56,589 bases of DNA, from NCBI GenBank assembly GCA_037441525.1, contig JBBISA010000023.1, forward strand, positions 1 to 56,589, given 5' to 3'. Shown here one piece after another: positions 26,104 through 35,740 of the stretch. How positions within the stretch are numbered: the stretch's first letter is position 1; every line of letters begins with the position of its first letter. Origin of the DNA: SKVR01 sp037441525. Lineage in GTDB: Bacteria; Bacteroidota; Bacteroidia; Bacteroidales; UBA7960. Made by a program: the position numbers and the translations under genes. The notes beneath the pieces were generated by a model. It did not search any database. It had not been told where the DNA came from and saw only the letters and a list, made by a program, of their open reading frames with translations.

Positions 26104-27153
26104 TTAGTTTGCCTTTCTGACACACCGCACAGCATAGCCCGAAGCTTTAGAGAAAGAATTGGTATGGATACCCGGGTTAAAATAGTGGGTGTAAAACATG
26201 AGCGCCCTGTTTAAATCTCTTTCTGTAAACGACCAGAAACCCGCGTTTAATCCCAGGCCATCAAATGCTCCCGAAGGGTCACGCAATCCGGATGGAAGCA
26301 TGCTCATGGATGTTTCGTTGGTTGCTCCGTTGTTGGGTGCCCTCCAAAGCCCGGTTGATGATTCAATAGTACCTTTGGTACGCAACATCCCACCAGCAAC
26401 AGCACTTATCACTTGCACTCCCGAAACGTTTGGGTTGTATTTTCCTGCCAAAGCATCAAGGTGCCCAATTAGCGTTTCCCAATCGGCTACATCCGGTATT
26501 GACCATTGTACGGGGCAAATTCCGCGTGTATCGGTGGCTGCATACCAGGTGTATAAGTTACCATAGATTGCTTTGTTGGCCGTATTGTCGAGATAATGGA
26601 AAAAATATCTGGGGGTTGGGGTTGCAGAATAGTTTCCTTTACCATTGCCGCTTTCGATGGGTTCGCCATTACGGTAGGACTCAGTTTTCAGATTTTCGGC
26701 CATCCAAAACTGGTTGCCGATTTTAACAACCGGATAATTATTGCCGTCGATATCGGCTACAGGTATAGTAGTAGTAAACGTTATCAGCGGGCTATAAACA
26801 ATCCGATCCAAATGGATGGCAAATGCCCTTAAATAATAGGTTTGACCACTTTGCAAACCATTAAGGGCTGCGGGGTGAAATCCTTCTTCAATCTCAAAGG
26901 TTATTTTGTTATGCGTTATGGTGGGTGGATTGGTAAGAGAATAACATATTCCCATTTCGGTAATTTTTTTAACATCTCCAATGATATCAGTGAGAGTCCA
27001 TGCTCCGTTTGCCCCGATATAATCCACTACCACACTTTCTATGGTAACCGGAAACTCATTTGTATCATCCTCTTTTTCGCAGGCAGAAAAAAAGTAGGCC
27101 CCCGCTAACACCAAAGCCAATAGTATGAGCGGATAAATAAAAATTTTATTCAT
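26104..27153 (-). CDS. FISUMP-domain lipoprotein
   Basis: 349 residues. The signal peptide ends in a lipobox before Cys (FFSACEKEDD). A fibronectin-like N-terminal part (ITEMGICYSLTNPPTITHNK, then LNGLQSGQTYYLRAFAIH) is followed by a FISUMP domain: DIDGNNYPVVKIGNQFWMAE, NLKTESYRNG, YTWYAATDTRGICPVQW, WSIPDVADWETLI, MLPSGLRD and the ending SGYAVRCVRK. Such proteins are common surface lipoproteins of Bacteroidota and Fibrobacter; their role is unknown. It is monocistronic and convergent with prfB. Confidence 0.85.
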   Translation of the reverse strand: MNKIFIYPLILLALVLAGAYFFSACEKEDDTNEFPVTIESVVVDYIGANGAWTLTDIIGDVKKITEMGICYSLTNPPTITHNKITFEIEEGFHPAALNGLQSGQTYYLRAFAIHLDRIVYSPLITFTTTIPVADIDGNNYPVVKIGNQFWMAENLKTESYRNGEPIESGNGKGNYSATPTPRYFFHYLDNTANKAIYGNLYTWYAATDTRGICPVQWSIPDVADWETLIGHLDALAGKYNPNVSGVQVISAVAGGMLRTKGTIESSTGLWRAPNNGATNETSMSMLPSGLRDPSGAFDGLGLNAGFWSFTERDLNRALMFYTHYFNPGIHTNSFSKASGYAVRCVRKAN

Positions 27154-27202
27154 TTCTGTAATCTTTTGACAATGTTCAACTTAAACAAAAACCACAAGGA
27201 AT

Positions 27203-27210
27203 CAAATTTA
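27203..27210 (-). promoter_or_regulatory. -7 box for the FISUMP gene
   Basis: On the minus strand TAAATTTG matches TAnnTTTG, 50 bases upstream of the start. A small hairpin (TATAACC/GGTTATA, 27216-27233) lies just upstream of it. The rest of the gap to 27628 shows no riboswitch or ORF I can support; in particular no cobalamin riboswitch core is visible before nrdJ. Confidence 0.35.
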
Positions 27211-27628
27211 CAAAATATAACCGTTGGGTTATACCGTAGATTTCCACGGGTTTAGAATTATTTTTGCATTGGAAACACCAATAACCAATATTTGACAAAC
27301 AGGCCTTTTTTGTAGTTCAGAACGACATCAATTAATACCAATAAATGATTTTCTGATATAGTGGTGAATGGATCAATTTAAAGCAACTTGTTGGGGCCAA
27401 ACGTTAAACAAAAGAATTGGAAGTTATCATCGTACAAAGGTAAAAACCTTGAATTCAAAGGCGTTAGCCGCTAAGTTAATAACTTTTGCCAATTGTTAAT
27501 AATCTCTCAAGAAGGTTTAAAGTTTTGTTATTTATCTTCGCCAGGTGGTTGTTTATTCACATCCACATAAGCCTCCAGAACAAGCAAATTCAAGACATAC
27601 AATTATTAATTACACCAAATCCAAAACA

Positions 27629-30316
27629 ATGGACAATAGCGCAAGCTTTCAGGCGATCATAACAGAAAAGGACAAAAAGAATTCAGAAGGCAACATTTAC
27701 CAGGATGTAATTGGTAAAAGAACTGCACAGCCGTTGCCAGTGGAAATAAAAGAAGAAACAGATGCTTCTCCCGTCGAAAGCCCAATTATTGAGCCTCCCC
27801 GAACGAAATACACCTACAATGAAGCCGTGGAAAAAACCACTGAGTATTTCAGGGGCGACAGCCTGGCCGCCGGCGTGTGGGTAAACAAGTATGCCCTTAA
27901 AGATTCGGATGGTAACATATATGAACTCACCCCCGATGATATGCACCGTCGCATTGCCCACGAAATCGGGCGGATTGAAAAGCAATACCCCAACCCAATG
28001 TCGGAAGACAAGATATTTGGTTTGCTGCAACATTTCAAATATATTGTACCCCAGGGAAGCCCCATGGCAGGAATTGGCAACCCATTTCAGATCGGTTCAT
28101 TGTCCAACTGCTTCGTAATCGGCAATCGCAAAGCCGACTCTTATGGCGGAGTTATGAAAGTGGATGAAGAGCAGGTTCAGCTTATGAAACGCCGTGGGGG
28201 AGTGGGTCACGATCTTTCTCACATCAGACCCAAGGGCAGTCCGGTCAAAAACAGTGCTCTGACATCCACCGGGCTGGTTCCCTTTATGGAAAGGTACTCC
28301 AACTCAACCCGTGAAGTTGCGCAGGATGGCCGACGTGGCGCCCTTATGCTTAGTGTTTCCATTGCCCACCCCGATTCAGAAGGGTTTATCAATGCCAAAC
28401 TCGAAGAGGGCAAAGTTACCGGCGCAAATGTATCCGTTAAAATAACAGATGACTTTATGCGTGCTGTAGTAGCCAATAAGCCCTTCATGCAAAAATACCC
28501 CATAGATTCTGACAACCCCACCTACATTAAACAAATTGATGCCCGCACCTTGTGGAACAAAATTGTACACAATGCATGGCGTTCAGCTGAACCCGGAATT
28601 CTTTTCTGGGATACCATAATCAGCGAATCGGTTCCCGACTGCTACACCGATTATGGATTCACCACTGTTTCAACCAATCCTTGCGGCGAAATACCTCTTT
28701 GCCCTTACGACAGTTGCCGTTTGCTTGCCATAAACCTGTTTGGTTATGTGAAAAACCCCTTCCGTAAAAACGCATCGTTCGATTTCCCCTTGTTTAAGGA
28801 GCATGTTCACTATGCACAGCGCATAATGGACGATATCATCGACCTTGAGCTGGAAAAGGTAGATGCAATTCTGGCCAAAATAAAATCAGACCCTGAAGAT
28901 GAAGACATAAAGCACGTAGAACTTGAGTTATGGAAGAAGATCAGGGAAAAATGTATCCAGGGAAGGCGCACGGGTATTGGTATTACTGCCGAAGGCGATA
29001 TGATTGCCGCCCTGGGGTATCGTTACGGCTCGCAGGAAGCTACCGGTTTTTCTGTTGAGATTCATAAAACACTCGCGGTGGAGGCCTATCGCTCATCTTG
29101 CATCATGGCTGCCGAAAGAGGCCCATTTGCTGTTTACGATTTTAAACGCGAGGTAAAAAATCCGTTCATTAACAGGCTGTTCGAAGCTGACCCGTCTCTT
29201 CGTGACCTTATGGTTAAGAACGGCCGCCGGAATATTGCACTCCTTACCATTGCTCCCACGGGCAGTGTATCTCTTATGACCCAGACTACATCAGGAATAG
29301 AACCGGTGTTTATGGTTTCCTATACCCGTCGTCGTAAAGTAAATCCCAACGATAAAAATATTAAGGTTGATTTTGTGGATGAAGTGGGCGATCATTGGGA
29401 AGAATACAATGTATTCCATCACAAATTTGAAGAATGGCTCGAGGTAAATGATTACAATGTGCAGCAGGTAAAACGGATGAAGAAGGAAGAACTCGACAAA
29501 ATCATAGAAAAGTCGCCCTATTACAAGGCCACTGCCAATGATGTGGATTGGGTAGCAAAAGTATCCATGCAGGGTGCTGTGCAGAAATGGGTCGACCATT
29601 CGATAAGCGTTACTGTAAACATTCCCAACAATGTAACTGAAGAACTGGTGGGCCAAATCTATCAGACTGCCTGGGAAAGCGGTTGCAAAGGAGTTACCGT
29701 TTACCGTGATGGTTCTCGGTCGGGAGTTCTGGTATCAGATACCAAGAAACAGAACGAAAATGAATTCAGGGAAACCAATGCTCCCAAGCGCCCAAGAGTG
29801 CTTGATGCCGAAATAGTACGCTTCAACAATAACTCAGAAAAATGGGTAGCAGTGGTGGGAATATTGAATGATCGTCCCTATGAAATATTTACCGGAAAGG
29901 CCGAAGGTTTCTATCTTCCACCCTATGTAGAGCGGGGAAGGGTTATTAAAACCAGGCTCGAAACCGGCGACAAACGATATGACTTCCAATTTGATGACCT
30001 CGATGGGTATAAAGTTACCATCGAAGGGCTGTCGCGCAGTTTCAACAAAGAATACTGGAATTACGCGAAGCTTATTTCGGGTATCCTTCGCCATGGTATG
30101 CCCTTGCCATCGGTAGTAGATGTAATTGAAGACATGAGCCTTAGCGGCGATAGCCTGCATACCTGGAAAAACGGTGTGGTAAGAGGGCTGAAACGTTTCA
30201 TCCCCGATGGTACAAAAGCCCAGGGACGCACCTGCAAATCCTGCAAGCAGGAGTCAGTTATCTATGAAGAAGCCTGCCTGAAGTGCACCAACTGTGGTGA
30301 AAATAAATGCGGATAA
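27629..30316 (+). CDS. nrdJ: Adenosylcobalamin-dependent (class II) ribonucleotide reductase
   Basis: 895 residues from the ATG at 27629; a GTG at 27545 would add 28 residues of low-complexity leader. The enzyme reduces ribonucleotides to deoxyribonucleotides with a B12-derived thiyl radical. Motifs: SLSNCFV (redox Cys), NPCGEIPLCPYDSCRLLAIN with the N-x-C-x-E radical-site block and the second redox Cys, IAPTGSVSLMTQTTSGIEP, and a C-terminal Cys cluster (CKSCKQ...CLKCTNCGENKCG) for re-reduction. The first 100 residues lack an ATP-cone. It is monocistronic, with a terminator at 30367 and repeat copy B after it. The enzyme is oxygen-independent and requires cobalamin supply. Confidence 0.95.
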   Translation: MDNSASFQAIITEKDKKNSEGNIYQDVIGKRTAQPLPVEIKEETDASPVESPIIEPPRTKYTYNEAVEKTTEYFRGDSLAAGVWVNKYALKDSDGNIYELTPDDMHRRIAHEIGRIEKQYPNPMSEDKIFGLLQHFKYIVPQGSPMAGIGNPFQIGSLSNCFVIGNRKADSYGGVMKVDEEQVQLMKRRGGVGHDLSHIRPKGSPVKNSALTSTGLVPFMERYSNSTREVAQDGRRGALMLSVSIAHPDSEGFINAKLEEGKVTGANVSVKITDDFMRAVVANKPFMQKYPIDSDNPTYIKQIDARTLWNKIVHNAWRSAEPGILFWDTIISESVPDCYTDYGFTTVSTNPCGEIPLCPYDSCRLLAINLFGYVKNPFRKNASFDFPLFKEHVHYAQRIMDDIIDLELEKVDAILAKIKSDPEDEDIKHVELELWKKIREKCIQGRRTGIGITAEGDMIAALGYRYGSQEATGFSVEIHKTLAVEAYRSSCIMAAERGPFAVYDFKREVKNPFINRLFEADPSLRDLMVKNGRRNIALLTIAPTGSVSLMTQTTSGIEPVFMVSYTRRRKVNPNDKNIKVDFVDEVGDHWEEYNVFHHKFEEWLEVNDYNVQQVKRMKKEELDKIIEKSPYYKATANDVDWVAKVSMQGAVQKWVDHSISVTVNIPNNVTEELVGQIYQTAWESGCKGVTVYRDGSRSGVLVSDTKKQNENEFRETNAPKRPRVLDAEIVRFNNNSEKWVAVVGILNDRPYEIFTGKAEGFYLPPYVERGRVIKTRLETGDKRYDFQFDDLDGYKVTIEGLSRSFNKEYWNYAKLISGILRHGMPLPSVVDVIEDMSLSGDSLHTWKNGVVRGLKRFIPDGTKAQGRTCKSCKQESVIYEEACLKCTNCGENKCG

Positions 30317-30366
30317 ACCCCAGAACAAAAACCCTATTATAATTTCATTGGCCTGATTTTATGACC

Positions 30367-30404
30367 GGCGCGCAGAAACTCCCTGTTCTACGCGCCTTTT
30401 TTTT
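30367..30404 (+). terminator. Intrinsic terminator of nrdJ
   Basis: GGCGCGCAGAA (30367-30377) and TTCTACGCGCC (30386-30396) form an 11-bp stem with one mismatch, followed by eight T. Confidence 0.85.
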
Positions 30405-30499
30405 AAACCCGGCTTAGTCATTAGGAATATAATGAACTGATGACTTAGCCGGGTTTAACCCCGCTTTAGAAAAACGGCTAAAGATATATTTGAGTTTAA
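30402..30499. repeat. 98-bp dispersed palindromic repeat, copy B
   Basis: Second copy of the element at 6654-6751. The left half forms AACCCGGCTTAGTCA against TGACTTAGCCGGGTT (14 of 15 pairs), and the right half CCCCGCTTTAG...GAGTTTAA is shared with copy A. It begins inside the T-run of the nrdJ terminator. Differences between copies on the two stem arms look compensatory in places (GAATT/ATCC against GGCTT/AGCC), which hints that the hairpin is what is kept. Confidence 0.75.
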
Positions 30500-30657
30500 G
30501 TGATACTTCGGGTGGAATAGTATCTGCATAATTATTTTTTGAATTAAGGTTGGATAGCTTGGCCTGTTATCGGGAGAAAACTCGCATGACAAATTTTAGC
30601 TTCGCTGAGCTCCTAAACTCGGTTCATCCATGTTTGTACCTAACAAATGATACTCGT

Positions 30658-30696
30658 TTCAAAAAAAACCCCGGAATCTGATTCCAGGGTTTTTTG
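30658..30696 (-). terminator. Intrinsic terminator of the sugar porter gene
   Basis: On the minus strand CCCTGGAAT / CAG / ATTCCGGGG forms a stem followed by eight T. It lies about 30 bases past the stop at 30718 and, with T's on both sides, may act in both directions. Confidence 0.85.
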
Positions 30697-30717
30697 AACT
30701 TAGCGATGATAAGATTT

Positions 30718-32145
30718 TTATTCCTGTGAGTGAGAAATTTCTTCAAGGGTTTTACCTTTGGTTTCAGTAACATATTTTCTAACAGCCCACCATGCAACAA
30801 TACCGAAGGCTGCGTAAATACCATAAGAAACTCCCAACCCAATGCCTGCCAAAAGGATGGGGAAGGTAATGGTAATGATGAAGTTAGAAACCCACTGCAC
30901 CAATCCGGCCAAAGCAAGTGCCGCCCCCCTAAACCGGTTAGAGAACATTTCGCCGAGCATTACCCACATAATTGGGCCCCAGGTAAAGGCAAAAAATGCC
31001 ACATATCCGTTAGCAAAAATAAGTGCCAATAGCCCGTTATTGCCTTCCAACATAAGATTTCCGGCAACATCTTTATCGCTGATTGAGAATACTATGGCCA
31101 GCAATCCCAGCATAAATGCCTGTCCCAATCCACCAATCATCAGCAGTGCCTTACGGCCAATTCGCTCAACAAGGTAAATGGCAACCAGAGTAAAACCGAT
31201 ATTGACAGTACCAGTAATTACATTCTGAAGCAATGCATCGGCCTCGGTAAAACCAGCGGCCTGCCATAGAACTGCACCATAATAAAATACAACGTTGATA
31301 CCGGTAAACTGTTGCAAAGCTGCCAGCGCCATACCTACCCATACAATGGGGTGAATACGGCCGGTTTTGGCAACAATGATGTCTGATAATCTTGGTTTGC
31401 GCTCTGTGATAACCGTAGTTTTAATTTCGGCAACCTGCATTTTGGCCATTTCCATATTGGTAAGACTGGCAAGTACTTTCAGGGCCTTATCCGATTTGCC
31501 TGCAGCCACTAGGTAGCGGGGCGATTCAGGAATAAAGAGCAACAGAAAGAAAAACAAAGCTGCAGGGAGTATTTCAACCCAAAACATCCATTGCCAGGTT
31601 TCAAAGCCCCACCAGAAGCTTTCTGATACGCCACCGGCAGCTTTGGCTAAGCTGTAATTACTGAAAAATGCAAAGAACAAGCCCAGAACTATTGCCAGCT
31701 GCTGAAGGGAAATTAATCGTCCCCTGATGTTTGATGGAGCAATTTCGCTAATATATGCAGGGGAAAGAATACTGGCAGCACCAACCGCCAAACCACCCAA
31801 TACCCTGTAAATAACAAACTCGGTTGAACTGGAGGCGATTCCTGAACCCCAGGCACTTACAGTAAATGCCACAGCTGCGATGATCAACACCCTTTTGCGA
31901 CCGAATTTATCGGCAAGCTGGCCGGCAAAGAATGCACCAGCTGCACAGCCCAGAAGCATTGAAGCTACGTTGAATCCGGTGCCTATTGCATCGGAGTTAA
32001 AAGAAGTTCTGAGCCCATCAACTGTTCCGTTGATTACACCACTGTCGAAACCAAAAAGAAAACCACCCAGGGTGGCAACTACCGAAAGATAAAGAATGCG
32101 TGGCAGGTTCGATTTTACTGCCATTTCGCCGGTAAGATTGTTCAT
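30718..32145 (-). CDS. Sugar porter family MFS transporter (XylE/AraE-like)
   Basis: 475 residues, 12 membrane helices, inner membrane. Sugar porter signatures are present: GFLFGFDSGVINGTVDG in helix 1, ADKFGRKRVLI after helix 2, YRVLGGLAVGAASILSPAYI with SEIAP, LLLFIPESPRYLV at the centre, ALQQFTGINVVFYYG in helix 7, and VERIGRKALL. Members are sugar:H+ symporters for xylose, arabinose, galactose or glucose; the substrate cannot be read here. It stands alone, divergent from argR, without nearby catabolic genes. Confidence 0.9.
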   Translation of the reverse strand: MNNLTGEMAVKSNLPRILYLSVVATLGGFLFGFDSGVINGTVDGLRTSFNSDAIGTGFNVASMLLGCAAGAFFAGQLADKFGRKRVLIIAAVAFTVSAWGSGIASSSTEFVIYRVLGGLAVGAASILSPAYISEIAPSNIRGRLISLQQLAIVLGLFFAFFSNYSLAKAAGGVSESFWWGFETWQWMFWVEILPAALFFFLLLFIPESPRYLVAAGKSDKALKVLASLTNMEMAKMQVAEIKTTVITERKPRLSDIIVAKTGRIHPIVWVGMALAALQQFTGINVVFYYGAVLWQAAGFTEADALLQNVITGTVNIGFTLVAIYLVERIGRKALLMIGGLGQAFMLGLLAIVFSISDKDVAGNLMLEGNNGLLALIFANGYVAFFAFTWGPIMWVMLGEMFSNRFRGAALALAGLVQWVSNFIITITFPILLAGIGLGVSYGIYAAFGIVAWWAVRKYVTETKGKTLEEISHSQE

Positions 32146-32463
32146 AATTTGTTTTGGTTAAATTTTGGATTAATACTATTAATTCTTTATTGAAGTATTC
32201 AAAAAAAAACGACTTCAATTTCAACCCTTTCGGGCAAGACTCTAAAAACGAGCGGTAAAATTATCATAATTTTTTAAAATCAGGGGCTTTTAAAATAATT
32301 CAAACCATAAAGCCCCTTTCAAATTAAAAAATGATCTTTTCTATCCAACCTGATAACGCTCCAATTTATTGTTAATCAAATTGATCAGAGCTATTCCAGT
32401 CGTTTTTTTAAAAAGTTTTTCATTAAAAAAATTTTTTATGTGCTGCAAGTGTCAAATAATGCA

Positions 32464-32471
32464 TAAATTTG
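32464..32471 (+). promoter_or_regulatory. -7 box of the argR promoter
   Basis: TAAATTTG matches TAnnTTTG, 26 bases before the argR ATG. It is embedded in TGCATAAATTTGCA, a short inverted repeat, and a related TTGCATAATAATACA follows, so autoregulation by an operator overlapping the promoter is possible but unproven. The rest of 32146-32497 shows no gene. Confidence 0.5.
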
Positions 32472-32497
32472 CACCTGAATTGCATAATAATACAAAT

Positions 32498-32959
32498 ATG
32501 AGTAAAACCGAAAGACTTCTTGAAATCAGAAAAATAATCAACAGCCACAAAATAGGCAGCCAGGAAGAGCTTTTGGAAATGCTGAATAACAAGGGGATAG
32601 GATATACCCAGGCCACATTGTCGCGCGACTTGCGGTTTCTGAAAGCGGCAAAAATGCCCGATGATGAAAAAGGGATGATTTATGTTTTGCCCGAAAGTTT
32701 CAGGGCCGACGCCACAAATTTTTCAGTGTCGGGTTCCGAAACACCTACCGGGTTTATTTCCATTGAATACAATTCGATTTTTGCTGTTATCAAAACACTT
32801 CCGGGTTTTGCCAGCAGCCTTGCCTATAGAATAGATGCCATGAATGCTTTTGAAATAATTGGTACCATTGCCGGCGACGACACCGTACTGGTGATAAGCA
32901 GGGAAGGAATTCCCCGATCGGCAGTAGTGCAAAGATTAAGGCCCCTTATTATGGGCTGA
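32498..32959 (+). CDS. argR: Arginine repressor ArgR
   Basis: 153 residues from the ATG at 32498, the usual ArgR length; an upstream in-frame ATG at 32369 would add 43 unconserved residues and lies before the promoter box. The N-terminal winged helix-turn-helix reads KTERLLEIRKIINSHKIGSQ, then GYTQATLSRDLRFL. The C-terminal hexamerisation/arginine-binding domain includes NSIFAVIKTLPGFASSLAYR and EIIGTIAGDDTVLVI with the GTIAGDDT arginine-contact loop. It represses arginine biosynthesis when arginine is plentiful and heads the argG-argH-pro block. Confidence 0.92.
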   Translation: MSKTERLLEIRKIINSHKIGSQEELLEMLNNKGIGYTQATLSRDLRFLKAAKMPDDEKGMIYVLPESFRADATNFSVSGSETPTGFISIEYNSIFAVIKTLPGFASSLAYRIDAMNAFEIIGTIAGDDTVLVISREGIPRSAVVQRLRPLIMG

Positions 32960-33104
32960 GTCGCTATTCTTCAGGCTTTTCACCCTCCTTTATGGCTTTT
33001 AACTGTCTTTGGACAGATGCTGATCTGTAAGGGAATACTATTTTCGGAAAAACTGTAATAAAACTTAGAATCACAATTCAGTAATTATTTAAACAATTAA
33101 AGAA

Positions 33105-34358
33105 ATGACAGCAAAAAACGAAAAAATTGTACTGGCTTACAGTGGTGGTCTTGATACATCAGTAGTATTAAAATGGCTCATCAACAAGGGTCATGAGGTG
33201 GTTGCCTATGTTGGCGATGTGGGGCAGGAAGATGATTTTGAAGAAGTTAAGAAAAAGGCCCTTTCCGTAGGTGCCTCAAAAGTGTATATAGAAGACCTGA
33301 AAGAGGAGTTTGTTACCGATTATATATTTCCGGCCATAAAAGCAAATGCAATGTATGAAGGCAGATACCTGCTGGGCACTTCACTGGCACGACCGGTAAT
33401 AGCCAAACGGCAAATAGAGATTGCAGCTGCCGAAGGGGCATCCATTGTATCGCATGGTGCTACTGGCAAAGGGAATGATCAGGTGCGTTTCGAACTTACC
33501 TATTATGCCCATAATCCACAAATTAAAGTTTTTGCCCCATGGAAAGACCCTGAGTTTCTGAGAGAATTTAAAGGACGCACCGACCTGCTTAATTATGCTG
33601 CAGCTTATAACATTCCGGTAAAATCTACTCTAAAGAAACCATATAGCGAAGACGATAACCTGTTGCATATCAGTCATGAGGCTGGAATTCTCGAAGATCC
33701 TGCATACAAGTGTGACCACGATATTATTTCTAAGATTAAAATGCCACAGCAAGCTCCCGATAAAGAAACCCATATTTCAATATCCTTTAAAGATGGTATT
33801 CCCACCAGGGTTACCAACCTCGACGATGGTACCACTAAAACCAAACCTCTTGAGCTTTTCCAATATCTTAATTTCCTGGGGTCGGAAAATGGCATTGGAT
33901 TGCTGGATATGGTTGAGAACCGTTTTGTAGGTATCAAATCGCGCGGGGTATATGAAACACCCGGAGGTACAATCCTTTTGGCAGCGCACATGGATATTGA
34001 AGGCATTGCCATGGACCGTGAGGTTATGAAACTCCGGAATATGTTGTCGCCAGTTTTTGCCGAGCTGGCCTATAACGGGTTCTGGTTCAGTCCCGAAATG
34101 GAATTTCTGATGGCAGCAATCAATAAAAGCCAGGAATTAATCGATGGCATTGTTTATTTGACTCTATATAAGGGGAATGTGCTGATCGACGGACGCGAAT
34201 CACCCAGCTCACTTTACAACCAGAACCTTTCAAGTATGGATATTGAAGGAGGCTTTAACCAGCAGGACAGTGAAGGATTCATTAAGATAAACGCCATTCG
34301 CCTTATGGCTCACCATGCTATTACAGAAGTAAGAAAGAAAAACGGACTGTCGAAATAA
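33105..34358 (+). CDS. argG: Argininosuccinate synthase
   Basis: 417 residues. It joins citrulline and aspartate using ATP, the penultimate step of arginine synthesis, in the cytoplasm. The N-terminal PP-motif is KIVLAYSGGLDTSVVLKWL, followed by VSHGATGKGNDQVRFEL (citrulline/aspartate site) and KKPYSEDDNLLHISHEAG. Length is slightly above the typical 400. It is followed by argH after 26 bases. Likely under the control of ArgR encoded 145 bases upstream, though no operator is obvious in that gap. Confidence 0.96.
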   Translation: MTAKNEKIVLAYSGGLDTSVVLKWLINKGHEVVAYVGDVGQEDDFEEVKKKALSVGASKVYIEDLKEEFVTDYIFPAIKANAMYEGRYLLGTSLARPVIAKRQIEIAAAEGASIVSHGATGKGNDQVRFELTYYAHNPQIKVFAPWKDPEFLREFKGRTDLLNYAAAYNIPVKSTLKKPYSEDDNLLHISHEAGILEDPAYKCDHDIISKIKMPQQAPDKETHISISFKDGIPTRVTNLDDGTTKTKPLELFQYLNFLGSENGIGLLDMVENRFVGIKSRGVYETPGGTILLAAHMDIEGIAMDREVMKLRNMLSPVFAELAYNGFWFSPEMEFLMAAINKSQELIDGIVYLTLYKGNVLIDGRESPSSLYNQNLSSMDIEGGFNQQDSEGFIKINAIRLMAHHAITEVRKKNGLSK

Positions 34359-34384
34359 TTCAAAAAATCAAAAAAAGCACAGAA

Positions 34385-35725
34385 ATGAAAAAACTTTGGG
34401 AAAAAGGTATCAACACGGCCAAGTCGGTGGAAGAATTTACAACATCTTCCGACCGGATTCTTGACAAGAAACTGGCTCCTTATGATGTTTTGGGGAGTAT
34501 TGCACACGCCAGGATGCTGGAAAAGATTGGAATTATTAGTGCTGAAGAGTTGCAAAAACTTGAGAAATCACTCCGCAAGATTATTAAACTTGTATTTGCC
34601 GGAAAGTTTGATATTGCTGAAGGAGTTGAAGATGTGCACAGCCAGGTGGAAATAATGTTGACCGAAGAGTTGGGCGAGATCGGGAAAAAACTTCATACTG
34701 GCCGGTCGCGCAATGACCAGGTTTTGGTTGATCTTAAGCTTTATACCCGCGAAGCACTTAAACAAACTGTTGAGATAACCCACCGGTTGTTTAAAACCCT
34801 TATTGCCCTGAGCAACAATCACAAAAACGATTTGATGCCCGGCTATACTCACATGCAGGTGGCCATGCCCTCATCATACGGCTTATGGTTTGGTGCTTTT
34901 GCAGAGAGCCTGGTCGACGATGTTCAACTGCTGCTCGCCGCTTACCGTATCAGCGACCAAAACCCACTGGGGTCAGCGGCAGGCTATGGGTCTTCCTTCC
35001 CCATCGACCGTACACTTACTACCCAATTGCTGGGGTTTAACACCATGCAGGTAAACGCGGCCTATGCCCAAATAAGCAGAGGCAAAAACGAACGGACCAT
35101 CGCTTTTGCCCTGGCATCTCTCGCCAATACATTATCGCGTCTGTCAATGGATGTTTGCCTTTTCAGCGGGCAAAATTTCAGGTTTTTTTCCCTGCCCGAT
35201 GAGTTTACAACAGGTTCGAGCATTATGCCCCACAAAAAGAACCCCGATGCATTCGAACTTATCAGAGCCCGATGCAACAGACTTATGGCTTTGCCCAACG
35301 AAATAAGCCTGGTTACTGCAAATCTTACCTCTGGTTATAACCGCGATTATCAGGTTACAAAGCAATCATACATGTCGGCATTCGACGAAATTAACGAATG
35401 TCTGCTCATGGCCGATATGCTTCTGGAACATATCCAGGTAAACCCATCGGTGATTGATGACCCCATGTACGACACTATCTTCAGTGTTGAAGAGGTAAAC
35501 AAGCTGGTAATACAGGGTATTCCCTTCCGGAATGCTTACCAGATGGTGGCTGCCGACATTAAAAATAAAAACTATCACCCCGACAAAAAACTTAACCATA
35601 CGCATGAAGGGAGCATCGGAAATCTTTGCAACGATATGATTGTCCATAAAATGGATGGTATCATGTATCAGTTCAATTTCATGAAGGCAGAGGTAGCCAT
35701 TAAAAAACTGCTTGGAGACATCTAA
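34385..35725 (+). CDS. argH: Argininosuccinate lyase
   Basis: 446 residues. It cleaves argininosuccinate to arginine and fumarate. The fumarase/ASL superfamily signature TTGSSIMPHKKNPDAFELIR carries the catalytic Ser loop; EDVHSQVEIMLTEELGEIGK and HTGRSRNDQV are the other conserved blocks, and the catalytic His pair lies in PGYTHMQVAMPSS. Family length is 450-470. It sits 26 bases after argG and 15 bases before the degenerate kinase gene, consistent with one transcript. Confidence 0.96.
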   Translation: MKKLWEKGINTAKSVEEFTTSSDRILDKKLAPYDVLGSIAHARMLEKIGIISAEELQKLEKSLRKIIKLVFAGKFDIAEGVEDVHSQVEIMLTEELGEIGKKLHTGRSRNDQVLVDLKLYTREALKQTVEITHRLFKTLIALSNNHKNDLMPGYTHMQVAMPSSYGLWFGAFAESLVDDVQLLLAAYRISDQNPLGSAAGYGSSFPIDRTLTTQLLGFNTMQVNAAYAQISRGKNERTIAFALASLANTLSRLSMDVCLFSGQNFRFFSLPDEFTTGSSIMPHKKNPDAFELIRARCNRLMALPNEISLVTANLTSGYNRDYQVTKQSYMSAFDEINECLLMADMLLEHIQVNPSVIDDPMYDTIFSVEEVNKLVIQGIPFRNAYQMVAADIKNKNYHPDKKLNHTHEGSIGNLCNDMIVHKMDGIMYQFNFMKAEVAIKKLLGDI

Positions 35726-35740
35726 TTTTTTATCACCACC

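Noticed and set aside
27180..27628. Cobalamin riboswitch upstream of nrdJ
   Set aside because: Looked for because the enzyme needs B12. No B12-box-like core or suitable stems were found; only a short 7-bp hairpin is present, on the side of the FISUMP gene.
27545..27628. GTG start for nrdJ
   Set aside because: The extra 28 residues look like translated leader (short codons of mixed type, no similarity to RNR N-termini), and ATG at 27629 is preceded by an A-rich region typical of starts here.
32960..33104. ARG box in front of argG
   Set aside because: Only isolated ATTCA-like half sites; not enough to claim an operator.
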